Shown here: piece after piece, positions 9,810 through 22,224 of the stretch
Layout: each line of letters begins with the position of its first letter
Position numbering within the stretch: position 1 is the stretch's first letter
Source of the DNA: Tricholoma matsutake
Lineage: Eukaryota; Basidiomycota; Agaricomycetes; Agaricales; Tricholomataceae
NCBI GenBank assembly: GCA_026075535.2
Contig: AP026550.1
Span: 3,348,001-3,412,000, forward strand
Direction: 5' to 3'
DNA length: 64,000 nt
Notes under the pieces: generated by a model
Databases searched by the model: none
What the model was told of the DNA's origin: nothing
Seen by the model: the letters and a program-made list of their open reading frames with translations, nothing else
Made by a program: the position numbers and the translations under genes

Positions 9810-12800
9810 ATGGGTACTGATACTGTTGATCCCCCGTCCATTTCCCCTATCAAACTTTCTGTGCAATATACCGGAGAGAAGCTCGACAAACTTAAATCAA
9901 ATTGCAAAGAATGGTGCGAGGAGATTATTATTGCTTTATCATTAAACAGCCTTTATGAGTATGTTATGGGCGGAATACCTGAGCCCACTTCTACCGAACT
10001 CCAAGCGCTTGCCAACTGGAAGGCGAATTCCCACCTCGCGTATGCGTTTATCATGTCCAGCGTCTCTCCGTCTGAGCGTAAATTCCTGGACATTAAAGTA
10101 GGCCCTGATGCGAACTGGAAAATTCTCCAGGACCGTCACCAGAAGGAAGGCCCCATTCGGCAGGTCCAGCTCTTACAACAAGCGCTTTCCATCTAGTGTA
10201 CAAAGGACACACCACTCCCTGAGACGGCAGAAAAGATTTGCGCGTTAATTGAACATGCTTTTGCCATGGGTGATATACAGGCCGATCTTCTTTGTTGCAT
10301 CGCTCTCCTTAATTCCCTTAGTGATAATTTTCCACATGCTCGCTCCATTATTTCACGGGATATTGCTGCTTCTTCCCTCTCAGCTCCATATGGCTCGAAG
10401 GATATCAAATTATTTCTGGAGAACAAACAATCACTACTTGAGAATGATCAGCATGGTGGTTCCAAAAACCATGCCGCTTTTACCGCACAGTCCAAATCTT
10501 CCAAGCTCCCTAACGCACCAATCTGCACCAACGCTAACTGTGGGAAACTTGGCCACACGAAACAATATTGCATTAAACCTGGCGGTGGTATGGCTGGGAA
10601 ATCACTCAAGGAGTCGATCGCTGCTCGCAGGGCCGCCCATGAGAAGAAATCCTTACTGGCTGGCACTATGAAGGTTCCTATTACTGTGAAGGACATTAAT
10701 GGTCGTGCCTTCACTGTCATGGTCGACACCAATATTCCTACCCCACCTGCACTGGAATTTGCCAGGCTTGCTCACGACCCGCTGCCTTTAGACCCTTCGG
10801 ACGCGCTGGAATATGAAGGATGGGTTGCTGTGGAGGAGGAGCTCACCACTACAGTGGACTGGAAACACCATACATCACCCATCCCTGACAATGTGCTCAC
10901 CGTGGAACCCCTTTCACAGACTTGTCGCTCATGCATCACCTTAGACGCTCTCCCCTTTATTATTGACTCTGGGGCTACAGTACATATATCCCCTGACAAG
11001 TCTGACTTCCTCACCTTATGACCCATTTCACCTCGCTCTGTCAGAGGTGTCGGTGGTTCATCTATTGATGCTGTCGGTGTTGGTGATATACAGCTAAGAA
11101 TAGCCTGGGGCACATCAATTATTTTACGTAATGCCCTCTACATCCCAAAATCAGCAGTTCGGCTGATCTCAGTGGGCACGCTGGCCGACGACTCTAACGC
11201 TGTCGCACATTTTGACAGTAACACATGCTGGTTCACTGATAAATCCTCCAGGGCCTTCATAGCTCGTGGATTGCACATATCTAGAAAGCTTTACATGCTC
11301 AACATTGCATCAGCCCAGGCTGATCACGTGCTAACGGTTCACAATACCCCTACTCTCGAGACATGGCATCATCGTCTGGGTCATGCAAATTACCAGGCAC
11401 TCTGGGATATGGCCAAGAAGGGCACTTTCACTGGTGCGCCACTCACTTCATTGCAAAAATTACCTAAATGCGATTCCTGTGTCCTTGGCAAGCAGACCAA
11501 GTCTCCAGTCCCCAAGAAATGTCAGGAGGGACCAGGCCATAAGGCGACAAGGAAGCTGGAAAAGGTGTGGGTGGATCTATCTGGACCACATTCAGTAACA
11601 TCACGTGCGGGGAACCATTATATCATGGATATAGTAGACGACTACACCTCATTCCCATGGTCTATACCATTGCAAAATAAAGATGATGCTTTCACAGAAC
11701 TTAAAGCTTGGGAACTTGCCCGGGAGAATGAAACCAGCCTCAAAGTTGGGACCTATATCACCGATAACGGTGAACTTAAATCGCACAAAATGAAGGAGTG
11801 GTTGAAGACTCGTGGTATTGATCAGCGTTTCACGGCACCTCACACCTCGGCTCACATAGGCCGTGTTGAGCGAATGCATAGGACGCTTATGGCTAAAGCG
11901 TGCACTATGCGAATATATGCTGGTCTGCCAGCTTATTTGTGGGACGAGTTCTACCTCACAGCTGCCCACTTGCACGCCAAGACTACGACCCATTCACTAG
12001 CAAGCCTAACACCTTGGGAATTATGGTACAAGAGAAAACCTGATTATTCTTATCTTTGGGAGATAGGTTGCAGGGCATTTGTGCTTATCCCAGGAAAGGA
12101 TAATCCCAAGATACTTGAATGATCCATCAAATGCATCTTGATAGGCTACGAGCCAAAATCAAAAGCATATTGCTGTTATAACTGCGCAACGCGTAAGGTT
12201 CATATTTCATATCATGTCCGCTTTTTTGAGAGCCATGAAGGCTATTCACCACCTTCAATCGATGAATTAGGAGAGGATGATGATATTGGGTCCAGTGGTA
12301 GTCTACCCACATTCCTTGGTCCTATTTTACAGCAAGACGATGATGTTGAGTCTTCTCATGAATTCACTCTCCCTGATGCGCCCTCTAATAGTTTCACGAC
12401 ACTGCCACCGCCACCCGTCGCCCAGCCTATTCATCGATCTACCTGTGTTCTAATACCCACAGACAAAAACCCCAATGGTGGCCCTGCTATTACTAGAACA
12501 GTGGCTGCAGTGCAAGAATCATTGGAGAGTGCTGCGCGTGTAAAGGAGGCGCAGCGGGAGCATCGGGCTGCTATTGTGGCTGCACGATCGGATCACATTA
12601 CGGATCAATCCTCCGATCATGATTGTGATGTCATGGAAGAACTCCAACAATCATTTCATAATCTTGATTTGGGCAATCAAGCGCATCAATTTCAGGCCCT
12701 GATCTCAGAAATGGTAGATTTTGATCTGGAGTCACTTCAATTTGAGGATGAGCCGAAAACATGGGATGAAGCCAGAAGATCTGTTGATGCAACACGATGG

Positions 12801-14324
12801 GAGCGTGGATATCTGGAGGAATTGAACTCATTGAAAGAAATGGGGGTATACAAACTAATACCTAGGTCAGAGGTTCCACTAGGGAAATGTATTAGGCGTG
12901 GGAGACCAATTTTCCACATTAAGTGCAATGAGGTGGGTACCCCTATTAGATGGAAGGTACGCCTAGTCTTCAGAGGAAATGAACAAATTTATGGCAGGGA
13001 CTACACCAAAACTACCTCACCGACTGCGCACATGGAATCATGGCGGATTCTCTTACACATAGCCGCCTCACTTGGCTGGGATGCACAACAGGTCGACATA
13101 AAGACGGCCTTTCTTTACAGCTTACTTCTGGACGATGAAATTCAATATATGCAGCAGCCTGCTGGTTTCGAGGAGCAGGGCAAGGAGGACTGGGTTTGGC
13201 AACTACAGCGCGGCTTATATGGTATGAAACAGAGTGGGCGCATTTGGAATCAGACCCTTGATGCACAGATGCTAAATTGGGGATTCACCTGCCTCTCGTG
13301 CGAGTCCTGTATCTATTATCATAGAACTGACACTGGTACAATTATCGCTGCTGTCCATGTCGACGACTATCTAACCATCGCCGACTCCAAGGATGAAAAC
13401 GAGCGCTTCAAGAACCAGATGCGCGAAGTATGGACTATCTCCGAATTGGGGACGGCACGTTTTATTATGGGTATTGCTGTCTCATGGGACCGAGACATGC
13501 GTACTGTTGCACTTTCACAGACCGCTCTTATTGACAAAATAGTGGAACAGTTTGGTCAGAAAGAAGCACACCCCGTTTCTGCCCCATTGGACCCTGGTTC
13601 GAAACTACGGCGCTCCAATCTGCAATGTATGTCCCAGGATGCCAGGAATGCCCTGGCCAAGCTTCCCTACCGCTCTCTTGTCAGATGCTTATTGTACTTG
13701 GCAATATCTATGTGTCCCAACATTTCTTATGCAGTACAACAGCTCTCTCAATACCTTGATTTGTACTCCTTAGAACACTGGAGTGCTGCTATATGGCTAG
13801 TACATTATCTAAAGGGAACTAGGGACTTCAAGCTTTATCTGGGTGGACAGAACCCCATTCTCCTGCATGCCTATAGTGACTCCAACTGGGCTAATTGCCA
13901 TGACACTCATCGCAGCGTTGGGGGATACATGTGCTCTCTTGGCTCAGGCGCAGTGTCTTGGGCAGCACATAAACAGAAGGTAGTGGCAGCTTCCACCTGT
14001 GAAGCAGAATACATAGCGGCATTTGAGACCGCAAAGGAATGCATCTGGTTGCGTACGCTACTACGTGCTATTGATTTTCATCAAAACTCACCTACTACCA
14101 TCCTCTGTGACAACAATGCTACGAAGACATTATCCGAGGACCCATTACTTCATTCACACGTTAAGCACATTGACATCAAATATCATTTCTTACGCGAGCA
14201 TGTACAGTTGGGCGACCTAGCTATCACTTACATCCACACCCGTGACAATGTAGCCAACATGTTTACTAAAGCCCTGGAACCTAAACATTTTGCCGTCCTT
14301 CATGCATCTCTTGGCCTTCATTAG
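9810..14324 (+). pseudogene. Copia-2 gag-pol polyprotein, one frame with three stops
   Basis: A single frame of 1505 codons, broken only by TAG at 10194, TGA at 11019 and TGA at 12120. Domain order is copia-like. Gag comes first (about residues 1-230), then a zinc knuckle CTNANCGKLGHTKQYC and the protease site FIIDSGATVHIS. The integrase zinc-binding part ends CDSCVLGKQ, and its core has Asp in VWVDLSGPH, Asp in YITDNGEL and Glu in GRVERMHR. RT carries the active site HVDDYLTIA, and RNase H ends NVANMFTKAL. The Copia-1 equivalent of the 12120 stop is Trp (EWSIE), so TGG to TGA is likely there. With only point stops, this is recently inactivated or could have been complemented in trans. Confidence 0.92.
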
Positions 14325-14367
14325 TGGGATTCCATGCGAGGAGGAGTGTATTCACGGTGAGGAGGAG

Positions 14368-14713
14368 TGTTGGAATCGCACCGTGAGTCCATAACGCTTT
14401 TGATGTGTTTGATGCATGTGCTATTTTTAGCATTCCCTTTGATCTGCGTGGTTGGTTCGTGTTTAAGTTTCCCCTTGTCTCTTTTCCTTTGACACACATC
14501 CTTTTGTTATGCATTACACATATATATATCTTCAGTAGTTTACTTTATCACCTCAGTCACTTATCCAGAGACTGAGGTGAGCTATATTTACTATACATAT
14601 TTATTGACGCGTACTTACTCTACTACAACAGTTGTTTATACTAGGTATAGTATGGATTAATACAGTCACTTATCCAGAGACTGAGTTGTTTATACTAGGA
14701 TTCACTTTCTACA
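14368..14713 (+). repeat. Copia-2 3' LTR
   Basis: 346 bp, TGTTGGAATC to TTTCTACA, following GAGGAGGAG. It differs from the 5' LTR at about seven positions, all in CpG context. Confidence 0.93.
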
Positions 14714-15290
14714 AAACTATTATCTCTACTAGTGCAAAATTGTCTGATGGGCCATTGCCCTGTTGTCTTACCTACACAATACACAACTGGTTTTTGTTGG
14801 TCTTATTGTTTGACAACTTTTGGTGTAACCAATGACTGGACTGCTTCTATGCCAGGTATGATCAAGACTGATGGTTCTATGTGACTGGTTACAGTTTGGT
14901 TTGGTTATTGGTCTTTTTGCAGTCTTTATGACCACACCTTCAAGCACTAGGGGAGGCAACAAAGGGTGGGGACAACAAACTATGGGGACAACATAATGAC
15001 AGCATCCCCCACCCTTGCTACAAATGTGAGACAGTGGGGCTGTTTCCTTTTTCCTTTCACTTTTTTCTGTCATATTTTCTTTTTATGTTTGCTTAACAAC
15101 TTCTCACCACTGTGAGCACCTGCTCACAGGGTGTAATGTAACTAAGTCTTATTTAATATATATTAATTAGTTATTGAAAAGTTGCATAGTATTCCAATAA
15201 CTAGAGCTAGCATAGTACAAGTTGAGTACAAGTAGTATTTTGAGGTTAAGAAATGGATAATGAAGGTAGCAAGAGTCTGTAATAAGTATG
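14714..15290. other. Non-coding repeat-derived sequence between Copia-2 and Gypsy-1
   Basis: No gene seen. At 14937-14949, CCTTCAAGCACTA matches the right terminus of the hAT-like Y1 element, so a Y-family end may lie here, but I found no partner end. The perfect palindrome CTGTGAGCACCTGCTCACAG lies at 15110-15129 and recurs in the other non-coding repeats of this window. Confidence 0.5.
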
Positions 15291-15504
15291 TGTAAGAGAA
15301 CTCCGTATTCTCTTACGACCTTCTTGCCTTATCGAACATAACTGTGACTATGCTTACTAACACACATGATCACATGTCTGTAGGTTGATTATTCCTTGTA
15401 CAATGTCTTAGATTATCATTCATCTTTGAATCTATACCAACTTCTTGTTTATTCTCATCCCCTTTTCCCCTGAGTGCCAGCAGTACTAAGGTACTTCTGT
15501 TACA
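15291..15504 (+). repeat. Gypsy-1 5' LTR
   Basis: TGTAAGAGAA to TTCTGTTACA. The first 27 nt form an inverted repeat (TGTAAGAGAA with TTCTCTTAC), which is perfect in the 3' copy. Confidence 0.9.
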
Positions 15505-16108
15505 CTTTTTTTTAAACACGAGATTGGCCTGGACACCCACAAGATCAAAAACACTCCCTGAAAACACCAGCACCATCACCTAGGTTAAAACCCGGCTGTG
15601 ACAGTCCCACATGAACACCAACTCTGCCCTGCTCGAATTGGACACTTGCTCCACAAGAGAACTACATCAAACCTTTCTCAGCAAAATCAAGCCATTCTGG
15701 GCAAGAAGCTCCTGGCACTAACCCGAGGCTTGGGTTATCGCCCTATCACACCTTGACACTTATCTGCCCTCTGCCTCCAACAAAGGATGACCCACTCAGA
15801 ACAGCATATATATATATATACCGGAGAGAATGTCCACCCAATGTCCCCATGTCACATTGCTCTCCCCCGTCCCTGCAATACATTACAATCTGTCTCGTTT
15901 GCCATCAGTCCCAACACCACTCACCACCAAGAGCCGAGCCCGATGTACCGTAGCCCCTCCTGTCTCCACACAATCTCCACCCTTGACTTTGTGGATCACC
16001 CCACTGGTGCCTACTCCACACCAAGCACAGCACCACCAGCTAAGATGCATCCCGTCCTCAGACTCAGACTCAGAACCCCCTGCACCCTAGTTACATCACC
16101 CTACTACA
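15505..16108 (+). other. Gypsy-1 untranslated leader
   Basis: 604 bp between the 5' LTR and the gag ATG. It holds an (AT)n run at about 15806-15820 and several short overlapping open frames that I take as fortuitous. I could not identify a convincing tRNA primer-binding site directly after the LTR, where a T-run is found. Confidence 0.5.
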
Positions 16109-17568
16109 ATGACCACTGTCCCAGACTCTTTGTATGCTATCGCAGAAGTTCGCCAAGTCTCCCCATCATCTGCACCCATTCTCTCAGCGGGACATCTAAC
16201 TGTCGAGGTTGTACGTCAGTTTGACAATGTGTGCTGCCATTATTTCTCAATGAAGGACATCGACACGAATGACCATGTTGGGAAAATCATTTATAACTTT
16301 GAATTGGCTTCCGTTCAGTCCTGGATCATGGCTGAGGAAGGACAACTCATTGCCATGGCTTTCCCCAACTTCCTCATTACCTTCAAAAAGAAGTTCCTCC
16401 TGCGTACTTGGGAAGACGACCTCATACAAGCTCAGATCACATTTCAAGGTTCAATGAACTTACTTACTTGGGTCAACAAGGTCCGCAATGCAAATGATGA
16501 ACTCAAGGCAGCTAAATCACCCTATCACATCCCCAACGACCGCTTCCGCTTGCATCTCCTTCCCCGACTCTCTGATGGCCTGAAGCGCCTCTACAAAGTG
16601 AACAATGGTGTGGCTCCTGTAGCTACCAAAGGAACTTTAGATGCTATCACTGATTTCGATGACTGGCTCAAACGCTTACACCTTCTAGAGCTCAACCTTC
16701 AAGCAGCATGTGGTGCCAACCAGGTTGCGCATGCAACAAAGGCTGGCAACATTTTGCAAGACTCCAACATTCCAACTCTAACACTCGCAATTCATCATAC
16801 AATACCAGCACTCCTCTCACACTGCTCACAGACGCCGAGAAGGAACTCCTCAGAGTTCACCAAGGCTGCTTCAAATGCTGAACTTTCTATGTGGAACATA
16901 TTGGTTGCAACTGCACTAACCCTCGCCCTTCAGCAGACAACTGCAAGAAAGTGACGGCTGCTCATGCCACCAAAGCCAAGGTCGCCTATGAGAAGAAGAA
17001 GCAGGGTACCACGACTATTGCTGCAGTCTTTGAAAGCACATCAGTTTTTGAGGACAAAGCTAGCAATGAGGGGTCTGACGAGTACATGGATGCTAACAAA
17101 ACTGAAGAGTATGTGCACCCATCACTATCCCTCCTGTCCCACCTTTATTGGATGTGCTGTGTCGATGCACCAACCACCTGTGCACCCACACCAATAAAAG
17201 TGCTTATTGACCATGGTTCACCCCCAGTCTTGATTTCTAGTGAACTTGCAGGGATATTATGCCTCACACCTCGACCGCTTTTCAAACCCATTTCAGTATC
17301 TGGTGCTTTCAGCAAAGAAGACTCAAATATTTGCATGCCCCTCATTTTGACTCAGTATTGTAGATTACTTGTCCAATCGACAGATGCCATTTGGAAGTCA
17401 TGCACTGTCAATGCTATAATTGTTCCCAACTTGCACACTGATCTTATTCTAGGTCTCGATTTTCTAGTGAAGAATAAGATTGTAGTTGATGCCCACCTAT
17501 GTTCTGCAATAGCAAAAGAATCTGGTTACAACTTGCTGAACCCACCCAATCCAGAAACTTTACAGTGA
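16109..17568 (+). pseudogene. Gypsy-1 gag and protease remnant
   Basis: The frame from ATG 16109 encodes a Gag of the retrotransposon capsid type (around FKKKFLLRTWEDDLIQAQ). A one-base shift near 16760 moves the frame. The new frame gives DAEKELLRVHQGCFKC, a TGA at about 16879, then a partial knuckle (GCNCTN) and the protease site VLIDHGSPPVLIS. The family normally has Asp-Ser/Thr-Gly at this site, so DHG is unusual and may be a mutation. Confidence 0.82.
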
Positions 17569-17653
17569 CTACCTGTAAGATCCAGCGAAAACTTGAGGCA
17601 CAGCAAATCAAATCTGGTCAAAAGGCGATGCACCAGAAGCGGCTTTTGGTCAT

Positions 17654-20600
17654 ATGGAACTTATGGCCTTATTCAACGAAAACCCTGAGCATTTTGATTT
17701 TGAGCATGCCACGACCAGAGGACCTGACCTGATTGGAGCTATCAAAACATGGATTGAACAACTGGCAGGTGAAGCTACGCTGCAAAAGTGGGATAGAAAA
17801 CTTAAAGAAACATTCGCTGACCGTTTCCCAAACAATATCCTGCATGTGAAGGACCTGCCGAGGGATGTTTTCCACCACATAAAAATACTCCCAGGTGCCC
17901 CCATCTCTGTTGCATGTGCATACACCTGTCCATGTAAATATCATGCTGGGTGGAAGGCATTGATTGAGCAGCACGAAGCAGCTGGATGCATACAACCTTC
18001 CTCTTCACCGTACACTTCCCCTTCTTTCATAATACCAAAAGCTGACCCCACCATACTACCACAATGGGTGAACAACTACCGACACCTGAACTGTCTCACC
18101 ATCCTCAACAACTATCCCCTCCCTTAATCGATGATATACTGGCAGACTGCACGAAGGAAAGGATCTGGGGGAAGATTGATATGACAAATTCTTTTTTTCA
18201 AACACTTGTTCATCCTGATGACATCAAATACATCACCACATTAACACCATTTGGCCTCTGGGAGTGGGTGGTGATGCCAATGGGCATGTGGAACACACCC
18301 GCAACACACCAGCGACGTGTTACCCTAGCGCTCAAAGACTACATCGGGAAGATTTGCCATGTTTACTTAGATGATATCATCATCTGGTCTGGTTCACTGG
18401 CTGAACACAGGACCAACGTCACCCTCATCCTTGAAGCATTATGTCGAGCACAATTATACTGCTCTGTGAATAAATCAACATTGTTCTGCACAGAGGTGGA
18501 TTTCTTAGGACACCACATTTCAGCACGAGGAATTGAAGCCAATAACACCAAAGTAAACCGGATCCTGAACTGGCCAGCGCCAGGAGTGGCTAAACATGTT
18601 CGCCAATTCCTGGGCTTAGTATGTTACATCTCTACCTTCCTCCCAACACTCGCAGAACATACCTCTGTGCTTACCCCACTCACGAGGAAAGAATGCAATA
18701 CTTCCTTCCCTCTGCGGACCCTGCTACATCAGTTTGCTTTTGAGAGCATCAAATGACTCATTGTTAGCTGTGACTGTCTGACAACTATCGACCACAAAAA
18801 CCCAGGAGATAACAAAATATTTGTGACATGCGACACGAGCAAGCATCACACAGGGGCGGTCCTGTCTTTTGGACCATCATGGGAGACAGCGAGGCCAGTG
18901 GCTTTTGAGAGTAGGCAGCTCAACAGCGCAGAATGAAACTATCCTGTACATGAACAAGAGATGCTATCAATCATGCGGGCTCTGAAGAAATGGAGGGTAG
19001 ATCTCCTCAGGATGCAGATTCATATCTGTACAGACCACAAGATGCTGCAAAATTTCGATTTTCAATGAGACCTATCACAACGACAAGCCCGCTGGATGGA
19101 GTATCTATCACAGTATGAATACAACATCATGTACATAAACAGAGAACAAAACACGGTTGCGGATGTGCTCTCTCACCTTCCAGACTCAATTGACATCAAC
19201 GAGCCGCCTGTTCACATCGCGGCAATATTCATGATACAAAGTGACCCTAAAATCATAACAAGGATGAAGAATGGCTATAGGAAGGACCCCTGGTGTGTTG
19301 GCATCCTTGATGACCTCAAATAAAATGTGGTCGATACAAAGTTCCAAATTTCACTCAAACATGGACTTCTGTTCATCAGAAATCATCTGATCATTCCCAA
19401 GTACAAAGACCTACGAGAACACCTGTTCAAACTTGCACACGACAACCTCGGACATTTTGGAGTGGAAAAATCATATGCCAACCTGCGTACCGACTTTTAC
19501 TGGCCAAACATGCACAAAGACCTCACAAATGGATACATGCCCTCCTGCCCTGACTGCCAGCAAAATAAGTCATGAAACACCAAACGGGCAAAGCCATTAC
19601 ACCCACTACCAATCCCAAACAATCGTTTCAAATCAGTTGCTATAGACTTTGTGGGCCCCCCTGCCAAAAGATGAGGGATATGACACTATTGTCACCATGA
19701 CAGATAGACTTGGGGTGGACATCCAAATCAGTGCATGCAAGACAGACATGACTGCAGAGGAGTTTGCATACCTTTTCTTTGATAAATGGTATTGCAAAAA
19801 TGGCTGCCCAGTGGAGATCATCAGTGATCGAGACAAGATTTTTATTTCCGAATTCTGGTGCACACTCATGAAACTCACTGGAATTAACCACAAATTATCA
19901 ACCGCTTACCATCCTTAAACAGACAGGTCCTCTGAGCGAATGAACAAAACCATCATTCAGTGCCTCCATTTCCACGTCAAACGCAATCAGAGAGGCTGGG
20001 CTAAAGCACTCCCTAAAGTGCACTTTGACATTATGGACACACCAAACAGGTCTACGGGAGTGTCACCCTTTGTGTTGAAAACCAGTAGATCACCATGATT
20101 GATCCCACCCCTCATATCGATTACACCAACAATCTCTCCTTCCACAGACACAACATCAGTGGAGAGTTTCATTGCAGAAATGGAAGAGCAGACAAACACT
20201 GCAAAGGACAGCCTTGTCGCAGCCAAGATCAGCCAGGCACATGCTGCAAACAAGGATCGTGCAGCAGACCCCGCATTCAAAGTTGGCAAAAAAGTCTTGT
20301 TAACCATGGTGCATTGACGCAGGGACTACATGCAAGCAAAAGATGGGTGTGTTGCAAATTTTGTGCTGCAATTCAATGGGCCATACAAGATTTTAAAGGC
20401 CCACCCTGATTCCTCCACCTACACACTCCAGCTACCAGCAACATCGAAATCTCATCCTACATTCCACCTTTCGCACCTCCGAAAGAATGTCACAAACGAT
20501 GATAATATGTTCCCCTCCTGCACACATCATGCCCCACAACCGTTAGGAACAGCAGAGGGAATGACTGAATATTTCATTGACAAGATCCTCGACAAAAGAC

Positions 20601-20731
20601 CACGTGGACGGGGCCACCAATTTTTAGTTCAGTGGACCGGATATGGGCCCAAACATGACTTGTGGCTACCTAAATCTGAACTTGTGGACACCGAGGCACT
20701 TGCAACCTGGGAGGCTATGCATGGAGTCTGA
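17654..20731 (+). pseudogene. Gypsy-1 pol remnant: RT, RNase H, integrase, chromodomain
   Basis: RT spans about 17820-18620 with the intact active site HVYLDDIIIW, after a frameshift near 18100. RNase H follows with VTCDTSKHHTGAVLSF and ICTDHKMLQ. Integrase has its H2C2 zinc region (HDNLGHFG ... CPDCQQ), Asp in SVAIDFVG, Asp in ISDRDKIF and Glu in SSERMNK. The C-terminal 50 residues (EYFIDKILDKRPRGRGHQFL onward, ending about 20731) are a chromodomain, which places the element among chromoviruses. Stops at about 18754, 18933, 19065, 19321, 19573 and 19915 and further shifts show it is dead. Confidence 0.9.
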
Positions 20732-20766
20732 TCATTGATGTTCTTTTTCAATGGGAAATGTGCGAG

Positions 20767-20980
20767 TGTAAGAGAATTCTGTATTCTCTTACAACCTTCT
20801 TGCCTTATTGAACATAACCATGACTATGCTTACTAACACACACTATTACATGTCTGTAGGTTGATTATTCCTTGCACGATGTCTTAGATTATCATTCATT
20901 TTTGAATCTATACCAACTTCTTGTTTATTCTTGTCCCCTTTTCCCCTGAGTGCCAGCAGTACTAAGGTACTTCTGTTACA
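20767..20980 (+). repeat. Gypsy-1 3' LTR
   Basis: 214 bp. It begins with a perfect 11-bp inverted repeat, TGTAAGAGAAT and ATTCTCTTACA, with a 5-nt loop, and ends TTCTGTTACA. It is preceded by the purine-rich AATGGGAAATGTGCGAG. Confidence 0.9.
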
Positions 20981-21453
20981 GTAAGCATACAAATAAGTCA
21001 TCATCACAGTAGGCTTACAAGCTGCTCCCTTTGGTGCCCCAGAAAGAGGAGAAACAGAAGAACTCATAGGGTATTTGGTAAGGAGTGCCAGGGGTAACCC
21101 TCGGATATATTTTCTCATACCCATACCCATACCTGTGAAGACTGTACTCATACAGTTAAGGGTATGGTGTCATTGTGGGTCTGCAGGTTACCTGCAGTTA
21201 CACATGGGTTTCAACACCTATAGTAATAGTATATATTTTAAAACATAACTACAACTATTAACGTCATACTGAATATAACCCCTCTTACATTTGAAGCAAG
21301 AGGAGAGTGCACAGCAGAAGTGGGGCCATCTCATCATTGTGCTTGCTACCTTTTCTCATCATCCCCATCTTCATTGCTCCTGTTTCCACCCTGTGAGCAG
21401 TTGCTTACAGCAGCAGTTCAGAGTACATTACACTCCCCCACTGATTCCAGTTG
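20981..21453. other. Non-coding repeat-derived sequence
   Basis: No gene seen. CCCATACCTGTG-like motifs near 21110-21200 resemble the terminal parts of the X-type elements. The inverted repeat CTGTGAGCA/TGCTTACAG lies at 21391-21410. Confidence 0.45.
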
Positions 21454-21833
21454 GATTCTGGTTATTAAATAACCAGCCAGAATTTCTGGAATTTCTGGAA
21501 TTTTTTTTGTATGTAGTTTTCCCTATGCAGCACGATTCTGGTTGGAATAAGCATCAAATTTACACCCGGAATCCCTGGAATCTGACCAGACTCATCACAA
21601 CCAGACTAACCAGAATAACCAGAATAACCAGAATAACTGGAATGCACATGCTTTCCCAAATAAAAGTTTCATGTACAACAAGAATTGAACACTCAACCTT
21701 GGGTCTACACACAGAACAGCACATTTAACCACTGAGCTACCAGGCAATTATTCCCCTAGTGCATTTAATACCTTTATTACCCAACCAAGGTCCATGAACA
21801 AATAATTCCATTCCAGCCAGATTAACCAGAATC
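21454..21833. mobile_element. Foldback-like element rich in CCAGAAT repeats, with a tRNA-like segment
   Basis: The ends GATTCTGGTTA (21454) and TAACCAGAATC (to 21833) are perfect 11-bp inverted repeats. The left end itself folds (CTGGTTATT and AATAACCAG). Inside are a 9-bp tandem repeat (ACCAGAATA, about 21605-21641) and TTTCTGGAA repeats. I saw no clear target duplication, so the borders are tentative. Confidence 0.5.
21675..21747 (-). tRNA. tRNA-like relic (degenerate, possibly a SINE head)
   Basis: On the minus strand, GGTAGCTCAGTGGTTAAAT is a near-consensus A box and D arm, and GTGTTCAATTCTTG about 45 nt on resembles a B box and T arm at the correct spacing. The acceptor stem, anticodon stem and T stem do not pair well, and there is no convincing anticodon. 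This is a decayed tRNA or the tRNA-derived part of a SINE, not a functional tRNA. Confidence 0.5.
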
Positions 21834-22224
21834 TGCATAGATAGCTATTGTCATGTGTTGTGACTGCCAGCTCACAACCATCCATGACCACCACCATTGT
21901 TGACACCACCTCCCTCCTTCCTCCTCTCCACTCTACCACCACCACCACTGCATGCACATCCACCACCCCTGTTCCCACACCCACTCCACCATCACCACCA
22001 CCTTCAAACAAGCTGACTGGATGGAACATGGGCCCAAATGATGGCAACTGTTGTTTGGGCTATAGATAAGTTTTTTTCATTTCTTTTTTGTTTTTATCAA
22101 TTAACTAATTGTATTATATTGATCTTCAGGATGTATACTGCTGGTAACAACAGATGATGACAAAAAAAATTGTGCATGGCCACCCAATCCCCCTCCCCAT
22201 TCAAACAGGATGTGAGGCCATTTA
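21834..22224. repeat. Intron-like repeat module and flanking non-coding DNA
   Basis: After GTTGTTTGGGCTATA, an intron-like stretch (22065-22129) starts GATAAGTTTTTTT, contains TTAACTAATT and ends TTCAG. The donor GT appears mutated to GA. It matches the modules described for X1 and X2. The right end GCCATTTA (22217-22224) is the target duplication of Y1. Confidence 0.55.

Larger units (their letters stand above)
9253..14713 (+). mobile_element. Copia-2: nearly intact Ty1/copia LTR retrotransposon
   Basis: Two 346-bp LTRs, a perfect 5-bp target duplication AAACT (9248-9252 and 14714-14718), a primer-binding site next to the 5' LTR, one full-length gag-pol frame and a GAGGAGGAG polypurine tract before the 3' LTR. 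The LTRs differ at only about seven sites, all explained by CpG transitions, so the insertion is relatively young. The frame has three stop codons and no frameshift. Confidence 0.95.
15291..20980 (+). mobile_element. Gypsy-1: degenerate chromodomain Ty3/gypsy retrotransposon
   Basis: Two 214-bp LTRs (15291-15504 and 20767-20980) bracket gag, protease, RT, RNase H, integrase and a C-terminal chromodomain in the Ty3/gypsy order (RT before integrase). Flanks GTATG and GTAAG match at four of five bases, an eroded target duplication. Frameshifts and stops are frequent. Confidence 0.92.

Noticed and set aside
14732..14949. A complete Y-family element from TAGTGCAAAATT to TTCAAGCACTA
   Set aside because: The left end matches only five bases of the family terminus, and the 8-bp flanks do not match.
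21605..21641. CRISPR-like array of ACCAGAATA repeats
   Set aside because: The 9-bp units are contiguous, without spacers, in a eukaryotic genome; this is a simple tandem repeat.
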